Below are positions 53,731 through 61,629 of a stretch of DNA of 64,000 nt, piece after piece. The position numbers and the translations under genes are program-made. Each line of letters opens with the position of its first letter. Position 1 is the first letter of the stretch. The notes under the pieces were generated by a model. The model was not told the DNA's origin. It did no database searches and worked only from the letters and a program-made list of their open reading frames with translations. Source of the DNA: Amycolatopsis rubida (lineage in GTDB: Bacteria; Actinomycetota; Actinomycetes; Mycobacteriales; Pseudonocardiaceae); NCBI RefSeq assembly GCF_900115345.1, contig NZ_FOWC01000021.1:1-64000 (forward strand). The letters are read 5' to 3'.

Positions 53731-54240
53731 CCAGTCACGCGACCCAACCGGCAAACCCAGCCCCTCGCCCGCCCAGACAGAGCCACCACGTCGGCAAGCT
53801 CGGAAGCGACGACCAGAAGCCCCCGACACCGCAGCCGCACAACGAGCAGCCGCGAAATAACCAGTCACGCGACCCAACCGGCAAACCCAGCCCCTCGCCC
53901 GCCCAGACGGGGCCATCACGCGAGCCAGTCCCGGAAGCGACAACCAGAAGCCCCCCGACACCACACTCACACGATGGGCAGGCGCGAAATGATCAGCCAC
54001 CAGGCCCAACCGGCAACCAAGTCCCCTCGCCCGCCCGGATCGCGTGACCGCGCAGACGAGTCCCGGGACCGGCCAACCAGAAGCTCCCCGACGCCATACT
54101 CACACGATGGGCAGGTACGAAATAGATCAGTCACGCGTTCCGGCCGACCGGCCGGAGCGATCACAGAGGCGAGTTCCGGAAGCTCCGCGTCACCGCACGC
54201 GCGTGCCGGGCGGGCACGAAATAAATCAGTTGCGCGGGTT
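53671..54240 (+). repeat. 131-bp degenerate tandem array containing the monooxygenase 3' end
   Basis: The core GGAAGCGACGACCAGAAGC recurs at 53671 (inside the gene), 53802 and 53933, an exact 131-bp period, then decayed copies at about 54065 and 54178. Each full unit carries the matching CGCGAAATAA stop region and CCAGTCACGCGACCC. It fills the spacer up to about 54240; the remaining 170 bp to the RIO gene hold no gene. Confidence 0.85.
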
Positions 54241-54410
54241 CGAGACGGGCGGCAAAGTGGTCGGCGTCCGGCGGGTTGCCGTCGGCTGCCGGAAGCAAGG
54301 GAGGTGCGTCGTGGAGTTTGTCCGGGCGCAGTCCTGCCCTCTTCCGCCCGCCCGCCTCGGCTAGAGCACGCGCTCGCCCGGTGGGCACCCTGGTCTAGGA
54401 GAACCCACCA

Positions 54411-55367
54411 GTGCGCGAGCACGATTTCGACGAATTTTCCGAAGCCTCCGACTACACCGACCGCCGGATGCGCCGTCGCCCCCGCTACGACGACGGGCCC
54501 GCCCCCGCTCGCCGGGGACGGCTCACCGAAGCCGAGCGAGTCCGCCTCGCCCAGCTTCGCGAAGACGCCTACACCGAAACCGCATTGCCCGACGGCGCCG
54601 ACCGATGGACCAACTGGGACGACGCCGACCAAGGCCCGCATCCGCGGCCCGATTGGGTGGTCACCGAACTCGCCGCGGTCGACACCGATCTCGGCGTGCT
54701 CAAGACCGGCAAGGAAGCGGACGTGCATCTGCTGCGCCGCAACCTTCCCGGAGAAGACGGAGTTCTGCTGGCAGCCAAGCGATACCGCTCAGACGAGCAC
54801 AAGCTGTTCCACCGCGACGCGGGCTATCTCGAGGGCAGGCGGATGCGCCGGTCCCGCGAGATGCGGGCGATGGCGGGGCGCACCTCGTTCGGCCGCAACC
54901 TGATCGCCGAACAGTGGGCGGTGGCGGAGTTCGCCGTCCTCAGTCGCTTGTGGACGATCGGCGCGCCGGTGCCGTATCCGGTGCAGCGGCACGGCACCGA
55001 GATCCTGCTGGAATTCCTCGGCGAATCCGACGGCACCGCCGCGCCGCGGCTGGCGCAGCTGCGGCCCGGACCGGACGAGCTGGCCGATCTGTGGGAGCAG
55101 GCCGTGTCGGCGCTGGAACTCCTGGCGGGGCAAGGTCTCGCGCACGGCGACCTGTCCGCGTACAACCTCCTGGTGCACGAAGGCCACCTGATGGTGATCG
55201 ACCTGCCCCAGGCGGTCGACGTGATCGCGAACCCGCGCGGCCGGGAATTCCTCGCCCGCGACGTCGCGAACCTCGCCGGCTGGTTCCGCGGCCGCGGACT
55301 GTCCGAACAGGTCGCCGGCACCGATGACCTGGTGCGGGAACTGGAAAACGCGGCCGGTCTCGGCTGA
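54411..55367 (+). CDS. RIO-type serine/threonine kinase
   Basis: A 318-residue atypical kinase. Residues 80-300 are the RIO domain: nucleotide loop GKEADVHLLRR, Lys in AAKRYRS (about 122), catalytic loop GLAHGDLSAYNLL (about 240-252) and metal loop VIDLPQAVDV (about 261-270). HGDLSAYN and IDLPQ are RIO1 signatures. The first 75 residues are charged and disordered. In bacteria these kinases are poorly studied; ribosome maturation is the eukaryotic role. GTG with AGGAG 9 nt upstream. Ends in a hairpin. Confidence 0.87.
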   Translation: MREHDFDEFSEASDYTDRRMRRRPRYDDGPAPARRGRLTEAERVRLAQLREDAYTETALPDGADRWTNWDDADQGPHPRPDWVVTELAAVDTDLGVLKTGKEADVHLLRRNLPGEDGVLLAAKRYRSDEHKLFHRDAGYLEGRRMRRSREMRAMAGRTSFGRNLIAEQWAVAEFAVLSRLWTIGAPVPYPVQRHGTEILLEFLGESDGTAAPRLAQLRPGPDELADLWEQAVSALELLAGQGLAHGDLSAYNLLVHEGHLMVIDLPQAVDVIANPRGREFLARDVANLAGWFRGRGLSEQVAGTDDLVRELENAAGLG

Positions 55368-55374
55368 AGCTCCG

Positions 55375-55418
55375 GGCGGGGCCGCGGGTGTGCGACAGGC
55401 CACACCTGCGACCCCGCC
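55375..55418 (+). terminator. Terminator after the RIO kinase
   Basis: 18-bp arms (GGCGGGGCCGCGGGTGTG and CACACCTGCGACCCCGCC) with two mismatches and an 8-nt loop, 7 bp after the stop. Confidence 0.75.
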
Positions 55419-55688
55419 CACAACCGCGCACCTGGGTGCGGGGCAACCGCGATCTCTCAGGTAGAGTGTGTCAAGACCGCAACGGCGGCGTGGATGAGTT
55501 GGTGTCCGTCGCCTCCACAGTCCGCAGAAGGACTCGCGGCCATCCGAAGCAATTTCCGTCGGTGTGCCACGCCATGGCTCGGCGCACCGGGTCCGTCCCT
55601 GTGAACGCCCATCGCCACACCATCTTGCCCTGCCTGCGCGCGGGCAGCCCGGGCCTCCCTTGCGACGTGCCACGTCCGAGAGGCATTT
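55419..55688 (+). promoter_or_regulatory. Promoter and long 5' leader of the DEAD-box helicase gene
   Basis: TAGAGT (55462-55467) is a likely -10; transcription would begin near 55474 and leave a leader of about 215 nt with no gene in it. Long structured leaders are typical of cold-induced RNA helicase genes. The GTG at 55689 has no clear ribosome site, hinting at leader control of initiation. Confidence 0.45.
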
Positions 55689-57413
55689 GTGACAGTCACG
55701 TACGAACCCGGCCAGTCCTCCCGCTCCCGCGGGGACCGCCCCGAGCGCAAGCCTCGGCACCGGCCGGCCGGTGGAGACGTTCTCCACAACGACACGGTGG
55801 AAACCCCCGCCGTGAAGACCTTCGCCCAGCTGGGCCTGCCCGAGCCGCTGCTGCGGGCGCTCGCCGAGGCGGGCATCGACGCTCCGTTCCCCATCCAGTC
55901 CGCGACCATCCCGGACGCGCTGGCCGGCCGCGACGTGCTGGGCCGCGCCCAGACCGGTTCCGGCAAGACGCTGGCCTTCGGCCTGGCCATCCTGGCCCGG
56001 CTCGACGGCGGCAAGGCCCGCCCGAAGCGCCCCCGCGCGCTCGTGCTGGTGCCGACCCGCGAGCTGGCCATGCAGGTCGCCGACTCGCTGACCCCGCTCG
56101 CCAAGTCCCTCGGCCTGTGGTGCCGCACCGCGGTCGGCGGCATGTCCTTCGGCCGCCAGGCGGAATCGCTCGCCCGCGGCGTCGACCTGCTGATCGCCAC
56201 CCCGGGACGGCTGTCGGACCACGTCCGCCAGGGCACCGCCTCGCTCGGCGACTGCAACTTCATCGCGCTCGACGAGGCCGACCAGATGGCCGACATGGGC
56301 TTCATGCCGCAGGTCCGCGAGATCATGGACCTCACCCCTCCCGGCGGGCAGCGGCTGCTGTTCTCCGCGACGCTCGACGGCGACGTCGACAAGCTGGTCC
56401 GGCAGTACCTGGCCGACCCGGTCACGCACTCGGTCGCGCCGTCGACCGCGAGCGTCACCACCATGGACCACCACCTGTTCCAGGTTTCGCACTCCGACAA
56501 GCAGGACATCATCACCCGGATCGGCGCCCGCGAGGGCCGCACGATCATGTTCGTGCGCACCAAGCACCACGTGGACCGGCTCACCGAGCGGTTGCGCGAG
56601 AGCGGCGTGCACGCGGTCGCCCTGCACGGCGGCAAGACCCAGGGCCAGCGCAACCGCGTCCTCGCCGACTTCAAGGAAGGCCACGCGGCGGTCCTGGTGG
56701 CCACCGACGTCGCCGCGCGCGGCATCCACGTCGACGACATCTCGCTGGTGCTGCACGTGGACCCGGCCGCGGACCACAAGGACTACCTGCACCGCGCCGG
56801 CCGCACCGCCCGGGCGGGCGCGTCCGGCATCGTCGTCACCCTCGTGACGCACGACCAGCGGCGCACCGTCCGCCGGATGACCGATCGGGCCGGCGTGCGC
56901 GCCGAGACCACGATGATCCGCACTCACGACGAGGACCTGTCCCGCATCACCGGTGCCCGCGAGCCGAGCGGCGAGCCGGTCGTGGAGCGTCGCCGGGAGT
57001 CCCCGCGCCGTTCCGGCGGCCGCGGCTTCGGCGGCGACCGCGGCGGCTTCCGCGGCCCGCGCGAGGGCGGCGGCTACCGCGGCGGACGCGAAGGCGGCCG
57101 CGGCGGCTACGGCGGCTCTCGCGAAGACCGTGGCGGTTACGGATCCCGTGAGGACCGCGGTCCCCGCGAAGGCGGCTACAACCGCGGCTCGTACGAGGGC
57201 CGAGGCTCCCGCGACGGCGGTTACGCCCGCGAGGGCGGCTACTCGCGCGAGGGCGGCCGCGAAGGCGGTTACGCACGCGAAGGTGGCTACGGCTCCCGTG
57301 AGAACCGCGGCGGCGGTTACAGCCGCAGCCGTCAGCAGTCACGCTTCGGCGGTGGCGGCTCCGGCCGCCCGCAGCGCCCGAGCCGTGGCCCGCGCCGCGG
57401 TCACGACGCCTGA
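55689..57413 (+). CDS. DEAD-box RNA helicase with RGG-rich tail
   Basis: A 574-residue helicase: Q motif (TFAQLGLPEPLLRALAEAGIDAPFPIQ), motif I AQTGSGKT (about 88-95), motif II LDEADQM, motif III FSATLD, motif VI HRAGRTARAG (about 365). It unwinds RNA in ribosome assembly and mRNA decay, like RhlE/DeaD. Residues 435-574 are Gly/Arg/Tyr-rich with many EGGYxREGGY, GGR and SREDRG repeats, a disordered RNA-binding tail that may drive condensate formation. GTG start. Ends at a perfect terminator. Confidence 0.92.
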   Translation: MTVTYEPGQSSRSRGDRPERKPRHRPAGGDVLHNDTVETPAVKTFAQLGLPEPLLRALAEAGIDAPFPIQSATIPDALAGRDVLGRAQTGSGKTLAFGLAILARLDGGKARPKRPRALVLVPTRELAMQVADSLTPLAKSLGLWCRTAVGGMSFGRQAESLARGVDLLIATPGRLSDHVRQGTASLGDCNFIALDEADQMADMGFMPQVREIMDLTPPGGQRLLFSATLDGDVDKLVRQYLADPVTHSVAPSTASVTTMDHHLFQVSHSDKQDIITRIGAREGRTIMFVRTKHHVDRLTERLRESGVHAVALHGGKTQGQRNRVLADFKEGHAAVLVATDVAARGIHVDDISLVLHVDPAADHKDYLHRAGRTARAGASGIVVTLVTHDQRRTVRRMTDRAGVRAETTMIRTHDEDLSRITGAREPSGEPVVERRRESPRRSGGRGFGGDRGGFRGPREGGGYRGGREGGRGGYGGSREDRGGYGSREDRGPREGGYNRGSYEGRGSRDGGYAREGGYSREGGREGGYAREGGYGSRENRGGGYSRSRQQSRFGGGGSGRPQRPSRGPRRGHDA

Positions 57414-57425
57414 TTGATTCCTGGA

Positions 57426-57453
57426 GAACGGCCCCGCTTCGGCGGGGCCGTTC
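57426..57453 (+). terminator. DEAD-box gene terminator
   Basis: Perfect 12-bp stem GAACGGCCCCGC with a TTCG tetraloop, then TTCGTTT. Confidence 0.92.
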
Positions 57454-57529
57454 TTCGTTTCCGGGCAGGTTTCGCCTGCTGAACCGGATCGCACACCGCA
57501 GCGGCCGGACCTGGGCTCACCGTCAGGCC

Positions 57530-57945
57530 GCAGCAGTCACCGCACCCCAGCAGCCGCGACCCGACGCAGCGATCGCCGCCGAGCACGGGTCTCACGCACC
57601 AGCCAGTCCGCACCCCACCACAGCGGCCGTCACCAAGGAGGGGCCGCGCCCGCCGACTCTCACACGTTAGACATGCCACGCTCCGCCACCCCGCACCCCG
57701 ACACAGCGGCCGCCACCAAGGAGGGGCCGCGCGAGCCAGCCAGCCCGCATCGCTGAAAGCCACAACCCGACGCAGCAGCCGCCGACTACGGGTCTCGCAC
57801 GCCGGGCCACACTCCGCCAGCCCGCACCCCGGCCCAGCGACCATCGCCAAGCACACGCCCCGCCCACCAGCCAGCCCACACCCCGACACAGCAACCATCA
57901 CCAAGCACACGCCCCGCCACCAGCCAGCCCGCCCCCAAAGCCACA
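57530..57945. repeat. Degenerate minisatellite in the helicase-bioF spacer
   Basis: The 679-bp spacer 57414-58092 holds no gene. From about 57530 variants of CACCCCGACACAGCGGCC and CACCAAGGAGGGGCCGCGC recur; two late units (AGCRACCATCRCCAAGCACACGCC at 57836 and 57890) are 54 bp apart. Open frames here are repeat artefacts. Confidence 0.65.
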
Positions 57946-58092
57946 CCCCGGCCGTCGCCAAGCAAAGGTCGGGCCAGCCGGCCCGGCCCAAACCCGCCGC
58001 ACCAGCCTTTTTCCGTTGTCCCGTCCCGCTTCCCGGCCTTCCCGAGGCGGGGGCGGGAAACGCGGCACCCGGCCGGATGCGACACTGCCTCA

Positions 58093-59259
58093 GTGACTGA
58101 CACTCCGCCGCTGCCGCCTGAGAACGTCTTCGACTGGCTTGAAGCCGAAGGCCAGCGGCGCGCGGAAGCCGGTCTGTCCCGTCGGATGAACCCGCGGCCG
58201 GCGCAGCACTCCACACTTGACCTCGCGGGCAATGACTACCTCGGTCTCGCCCGCGACAAGCGCGTCGCCGGAGCCGCCGCCGCGGCCGCGTTGCGGTGGG
58301 GTGCCGGGGCTACCGGATCGCGCCTGCTCACCGGGTCCACCGAACTCCACTCGGAACTCGAACACGAGCTGGCCCGGTTCTGCGGAGCCCAGGCGGCGCT
58401 CGTCTTCTCCTCCGGTTTTACCGCCAACCTCGGCGCGGTGACGGCACTGTCCGGCTCCGAATCGGCGATCGTCACCGACAAGTACGTGCACACGTCGCTG
58501 GTCGAAGGCTGCCGGCTGTCCCGCGCGGACATCGCGGCCGTCGAGCACGCGACGCCGTCGGCGATCAAGCACGCGCTGGCCACCCGACGCAAACCGCGCG
58601 CGATTGTCGTCACCGATTCGGTGTTCTCCACCGACGGCGAACTCGCGCCGCTGGGCGAACTCGCCGAGATCTGCCGTGCGCACAGCGCTGCGCTGGTCGT
58701 CAACGACGCGCACGGTTTCGGTGTCCTCGGCGAAGGCGGCCGGGGTGCGGTGCATGCCGCCGGACTGTCGTCCGCGCCGGACGTCGTCACCACGCTCACG
58801 CTTTCCAACGCCTTGGGTGCTCAAGGCGGCGCCGTGGTCGGTCCGCGCCGCGTGGTCCGGCATCTCGTCGACACGGCGCGCAGCTTTATCTTCGACACCG
58901 CGCTCGCTCCGGCCAGTGCCGCTGCCGCGTTGACGGCGTTGCAGGTGCTCAAGTCCGAGCCGGAACTGCCGGCAAAGGTCATCGAGAGCGCCGGGAACCT
59001 GGCGATGGGACTGAAGAACGCCGGTCTGCCGGTCGATCTCCCGGAGGCTGCCGTCGTCGCCGTGCGGACGCCGTCGCCGCAAGCGGCCGCCGCGTGGGCG
59101 GAAGCCTGTGCCGAGCAAGGGATCCAGGTCGGCTGCTTCCGGCCGCCCGCCGTGCCGGACGGCGTTTCCCGGCTGCGCCTCACCGCCCGCGCGGACCTGT
59201 CCGAGGCGGACGTCGACCGTGCGGTGAAGGTGATCGCCGCGACCGCACCCCGGGGTTAA
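58093..59259 (+). CDS. BioF-family (8-amino-7-oxononanoate synthase) homologue lacking the PLP lysine
   Basis: A 388-residue alpha-oxoamine-synthase fold protein, similar over its full length to mycobacterial BioF (LDLAGNDYLGLARD, GAGATGSRLLTGST, FSSGFTANLGAV, VVTDSVFSTDGELAPL, VGCFRPPAVPDGVSRLRLTARA). But the PLP lysine in the LSKALG motif is Asn239 (LSNALGAQGG), and the aspartate that pairs with the PLP ring nitrogen is Asn204 (VNDAHGFG; His207 kept). So it should not form the internal aldimine and is probably inactive as a synthase. It could be a partner subunit, as LCB1 is for LCB2. No bioA, bioB or bioD nearby. GTG start at 58093. Confidence 0.85.
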   Translation: MTDTPPLPPENVFDWLEAEGQRRAEAGLSRRMNPRPAQHSTLDLAGNDYLGLARDKRVAGAAAAAALRWGAGATGSRLLTGSTELHSELEHELARFCGAQAALVFSSGFTANLGAVTALSGSESAIVTDKYVHTSLVEGCRLSRADIAAVEHATPSAIKHALATRRKPRAIVVTDSVFSTDGELAPLGELAEICRAHSAALVVNDAHGFGVLGEGGRGAVHAAGLSSAPDVVTTLTLSNALGAQGGAVVGPRRVVRHLVDTARSFIFDTALAPASAAAALTALQVLKSEPELPAKVIESAGNLAMGLKNAGLPVDLPEAAVVAVRTPSPQAAAAWAEACAEQGIQVGCFRPPAVPDGVSRLRLTARADLSEADVDRAVKVIAATAPRG

Positions 59260-59687
59260 GCGGGGCGGCGCATGGTGATGTGCGGGATTCCGTCCTCAAG
59301 AAATTCCTCGCCCTCAGCCACAAAACCGAACCGCGCGTAAAGCTTCTGCGCGTAGGTCTGCGCGTCCAGCACGAACGCACCGGTCGCACCGTCCAGCGCC
59401 GCCGCCATCAGCTGCGCCGCCAACCCCTGGCCGCGCGCTGACTTCGCGGTCACCACCCGGCCGATCCGCCGGCCGCCGCCCGGCTCGGCCAGGACACGCA
59501 GGCACGCGAGAACCTCGGTGCCGGAAGCCAGCCACAGATGCTCGGTCTCCGGAAGCAGATCGAGCCCGTCGATGTCGGCGTACACGCAGTCTTGTTCCAC
59601 CACGAACACGTCCGACCGCAGCCGGAGGATTTCGTACAGGTCGGCAGCGGCGAGGTCGGGCCCGGCGGCGCGGTGCAGAGTCGTCAC
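59256..59687 (-). CDS. GNAT-family acetyltransferase, ElaA-like
   Basis: A 143-residue acetyltransferase: LYEILRLRSDVFVVEQDCVYADIDGLD (about 16-42), ACLRVL, RIGRVVTAKSARGQGLAAQLM (acetyl-CoA loop, about 75-95) and AQTYAQKLYARFGFVAEGEEFLEDGIPHITM at the end. The RxDVFVVEQxCVYxDIDGxD motif is diagnostic of ElaA/YybD proteins, substrates unknown. GTG at 59687 has no strong ribosome site. Its stop overlaps the BioF-like stop by 4 bp (convergent TTAA). Confidence 0.82.
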   Translation of the reverse strand: MTTLHRAAGPDLAAADLYEILRLRSDVFVVEQDCVYADIDGLDLLPETEHLWLASGTEVLACLRVLAEPGGGRRIGRVVTAKSARGQGLAAQLMAAALDGATGAFVLDAQTYAQKLYARFGFVAEGEEFLEDGIPHITMRRPA

Positions 59688-59707
59688 GCCGCCTTGCTTA
59701 ACACAGC

Positions 59708-60526
59708 TCAGCCGAACAACCGCGCCTGGGACTGGGCCGCGATGTCGTCGGAGAACCGCGAAACCCGCGTGTACACCCCGGGCTTGCCCGGTTTCCCGCA
59801 GCCGTCGCCGAAGGACACGATGCCGATCAGCGTGTCGCCTTCGACGAGCGGGCCGCCGGAGTCTCCCTGACAGGCGTCCTGGCCGCCCTGCGGGTAGCCG
59901 GCGCACACCATGCTCGCCGGGTCGTAGGTGTCGTAGGCCGTTTTGCACGTGGAGTCGCTGACCAGCGGCACCTGGGCGCTGCGCAGCACGTCCGACCGCT
60001 GCCCGCCTTCGGAAAGCCGTCCCCAGCCGAGCACGGTCGCCTGCGTGCCTTCCGCGTACAGCGACTGGTCGCTCTTGTCCGCGACCTTCGCCGCGCGGTA
60101 GGGCAGCCGTCCGCGCACGGTGAGGACCGCGATGTCGTCGCCCTTCGTCGGGTCGCTGTAGTCCGGGTTCACCCAGACCCGCGAGACGCCGAGTTCCACG
60201 CCGTCGCCGCCGCGCTTGTCCTGACGGCCCGCGACCACGCGGACCGACGACTGCGACAGGGCTTTCGCGCAGTGCGCGGCAGTCGCCACCGCTGACGGGC
60301 TCACGATCACCGCGCCGCAGAACTGTGAACCGCTCTGGTCGGTGAGGTACACCGCGTACGGGTGCTCGGCCAGCGAAGCTTCGCTGCCGCCGACGATCCG
60401 GGGCTGCGCGTGCGAACCCGGGTCGGACGGCGTCGACGCCCAGGCCGAGCCGACCGGGACCGCGATCGCGGCGGCGAGCAGCGAGCCCGCCGCGAGCAGG
60501 ACCGGACGACGGAACTTCGCGGGCAT
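59708..60526 (-). CDS. Secreted trypsin-like serine protease (S1A)
   Basis: A 272-residue pre-pro-protease. Signal peptide 1-30 (KFRRPVLLAAGSLLAAAIAVP...AWA), short pro-peptide, then IVGG at 44. The triad is His85 (TAAHC), Asp131 (DDIAVL) and Ser223 (GDSGGP). Asp at position 217 in the QDACQGDSGG segment gives trypsin-like Arg/Lys specificity. Three disulfides are expected. ATG at 60526 follows AAGGGAAAG; an ATG at 60541 is possible. Role: extracellular protein digestion. It lies divergent from the M15 lipoprotein. Confidence 0.9.
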   Translation of the reverse strand: MPAKFRRPVLLAAGSLLAAAIAVPVGSAWASTPSDPGSHAQPRIVGGSEASLAEHPYAVYLTDQSGSQFCGAVIVSPSAVATAAHCAKALSQSSVRVVAGRQDKRGGDGVELGVSRVWVNPDYSDPTKGDDIAVLTVRGRLPYRAAKVADKSDQSLYAEGTQATVLGWGRLSEGGQRSDVLRSAQVPLVSDSTCKTAYDTYDPASMVCAGYPQGGQDACQGDSGGPLVEGDTLIGIVSFGDGCGKPGKPGVYTRVSRFSDDIAAQSQARLFG

Positions 60527-60698
60527 GGGCTTTCCCTTCATCGGCACTACGACGGCACAGCCTGGACGCGCACGGGAACCAACCGACTCCGGCGCGTGCA
60601 CACACGGCCGCGATTACCCTAAACGGGCCAAGCCCAAAACGGTGTCACTGGAACGGGTGGACTCTCTATACACCGAGCGCATTCGCTTAGCTGGAGAC

Positions 60699-61559
60699 AT
60701 GCGACGGAAAACAGCCGCGACGGCCGGCGCGCTGATGGTCTTTCTGCTGGCCGGATGTGCCACCAGCACCCCCGCGGCTCCCCCGCCGAGCCCGCTGAGC
60801 GCGCCGTCGGCGCCGTCCAGTCCGGCACTTCCGGCAACTCGGACAGCGACGAGCGCGCCCGCCGTCACCTGGCAGGTGGGTGCCCGTCCGCTGCCGCTGC
60901 GCCCGGACGGCTTCGGCCAGATCCTGCCGACTCCACCCGAACTGGTGAACCGCTCGCTGCCGACCCAGGACTTCCTTCCACCGCCGTCCAGCACGACGTA
61001 CGCCGCGAAGATCGCCGACGTCCCCGACGCCGTGCTCAAGCGCAGCACCTGGCAGGCCGCCTGTCCGGTGCCGGTGGCCGACCTCCGCTACGTCACGCTT
61101 TCCTTCTGGGGCTTCGACCATCGCGCACACACCGGCGAGCTGCTGGTGAACAAGGACGCCGCTCCAGCGGTCGTCAAGGCGTTCAGCGAGCTGTACGCGC
61201 AGCAGTTCCCCATCGAAGAAATGCGCATCACCTCCCCCGCCGAACTCGACGTTCCGCCGACCGGCGACGGCAACGACACCAGCGCGTTCGTCTGCCGTCC
61301 GGTGCGCGGGCAGAAGAACTGGTCCGCGCACGCGTACGGGCTCGCGGTGGACGTCAATCCGTTCTGCAACCCCTACACCAAGGACGACCTCGTCCTCCCC
61401 GAGCTGGCCTCCGCTTACGTCGACCGCGCGAACGTGCGGCCGGGGATGGTCACCGCCGGCGGCCCGGTCGTGCGCGCGTTCGCCGGGGCGGGCTGGCAGT
61501 GGGGCGGGGCGTGGAAGTCGCCGGTCGACCGGATGCATTTCACCGCCAACGGCGAGTGA
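60699..61559 (+). CDS. M15-family (VanY-like) peptidase lipoprotein
   Basis: A 286-residue lipoprotein: lipobox LAGC (17-20), a Pro/Ser/Thr-rich linker (23-60) and a C-terminal M15 zinc peptidase domain. The zinc-site motif SAHAYGLAVDVNPFCN (about 210-225) contains the His and Asp ligands, and the third is the His in DRMHF (about 279). It should cleave D-Ala-D-Ala or D-Ala-Gly bonds in peptidoglycan stems at the outer face of the membrane. ATG has TGGAGA upstream. A TATAC-type -10 lies at about 60666. Confidence 0.85.
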   Translation: MRRKTAATAGALMVFLLAGCATSTPAAPPPSPLSAPSAPSSPALPATRTATSAPAVTWQVGARPLPLRPDGFGQILPTPPELVNRSLPTQDFLPPPSSTTYAAKIADVPDAVLKRSTWQAACPVPVADLRYVTLSFWGFDHRAHTGELLVNKDAAPAVVKAFSELYAQQFPIEEMRITSPAELDVPPTGDGNDTSAFVCRPVRGQKNWSAHAYGLAVDVNPFCNPYTKDDLVLPELASAYVDRANVRPGMVTAGGPVVRAFAGAGWQWGGAWKSPVDRMHFTANGE

Positions 61560-61629
61560 TCCGGGAACACCCGGGCAGGCGTCCGGGGTTGACTAGGCTG
61601 GCAGCAAACCGCTTTCGGGAAGGACCGCC

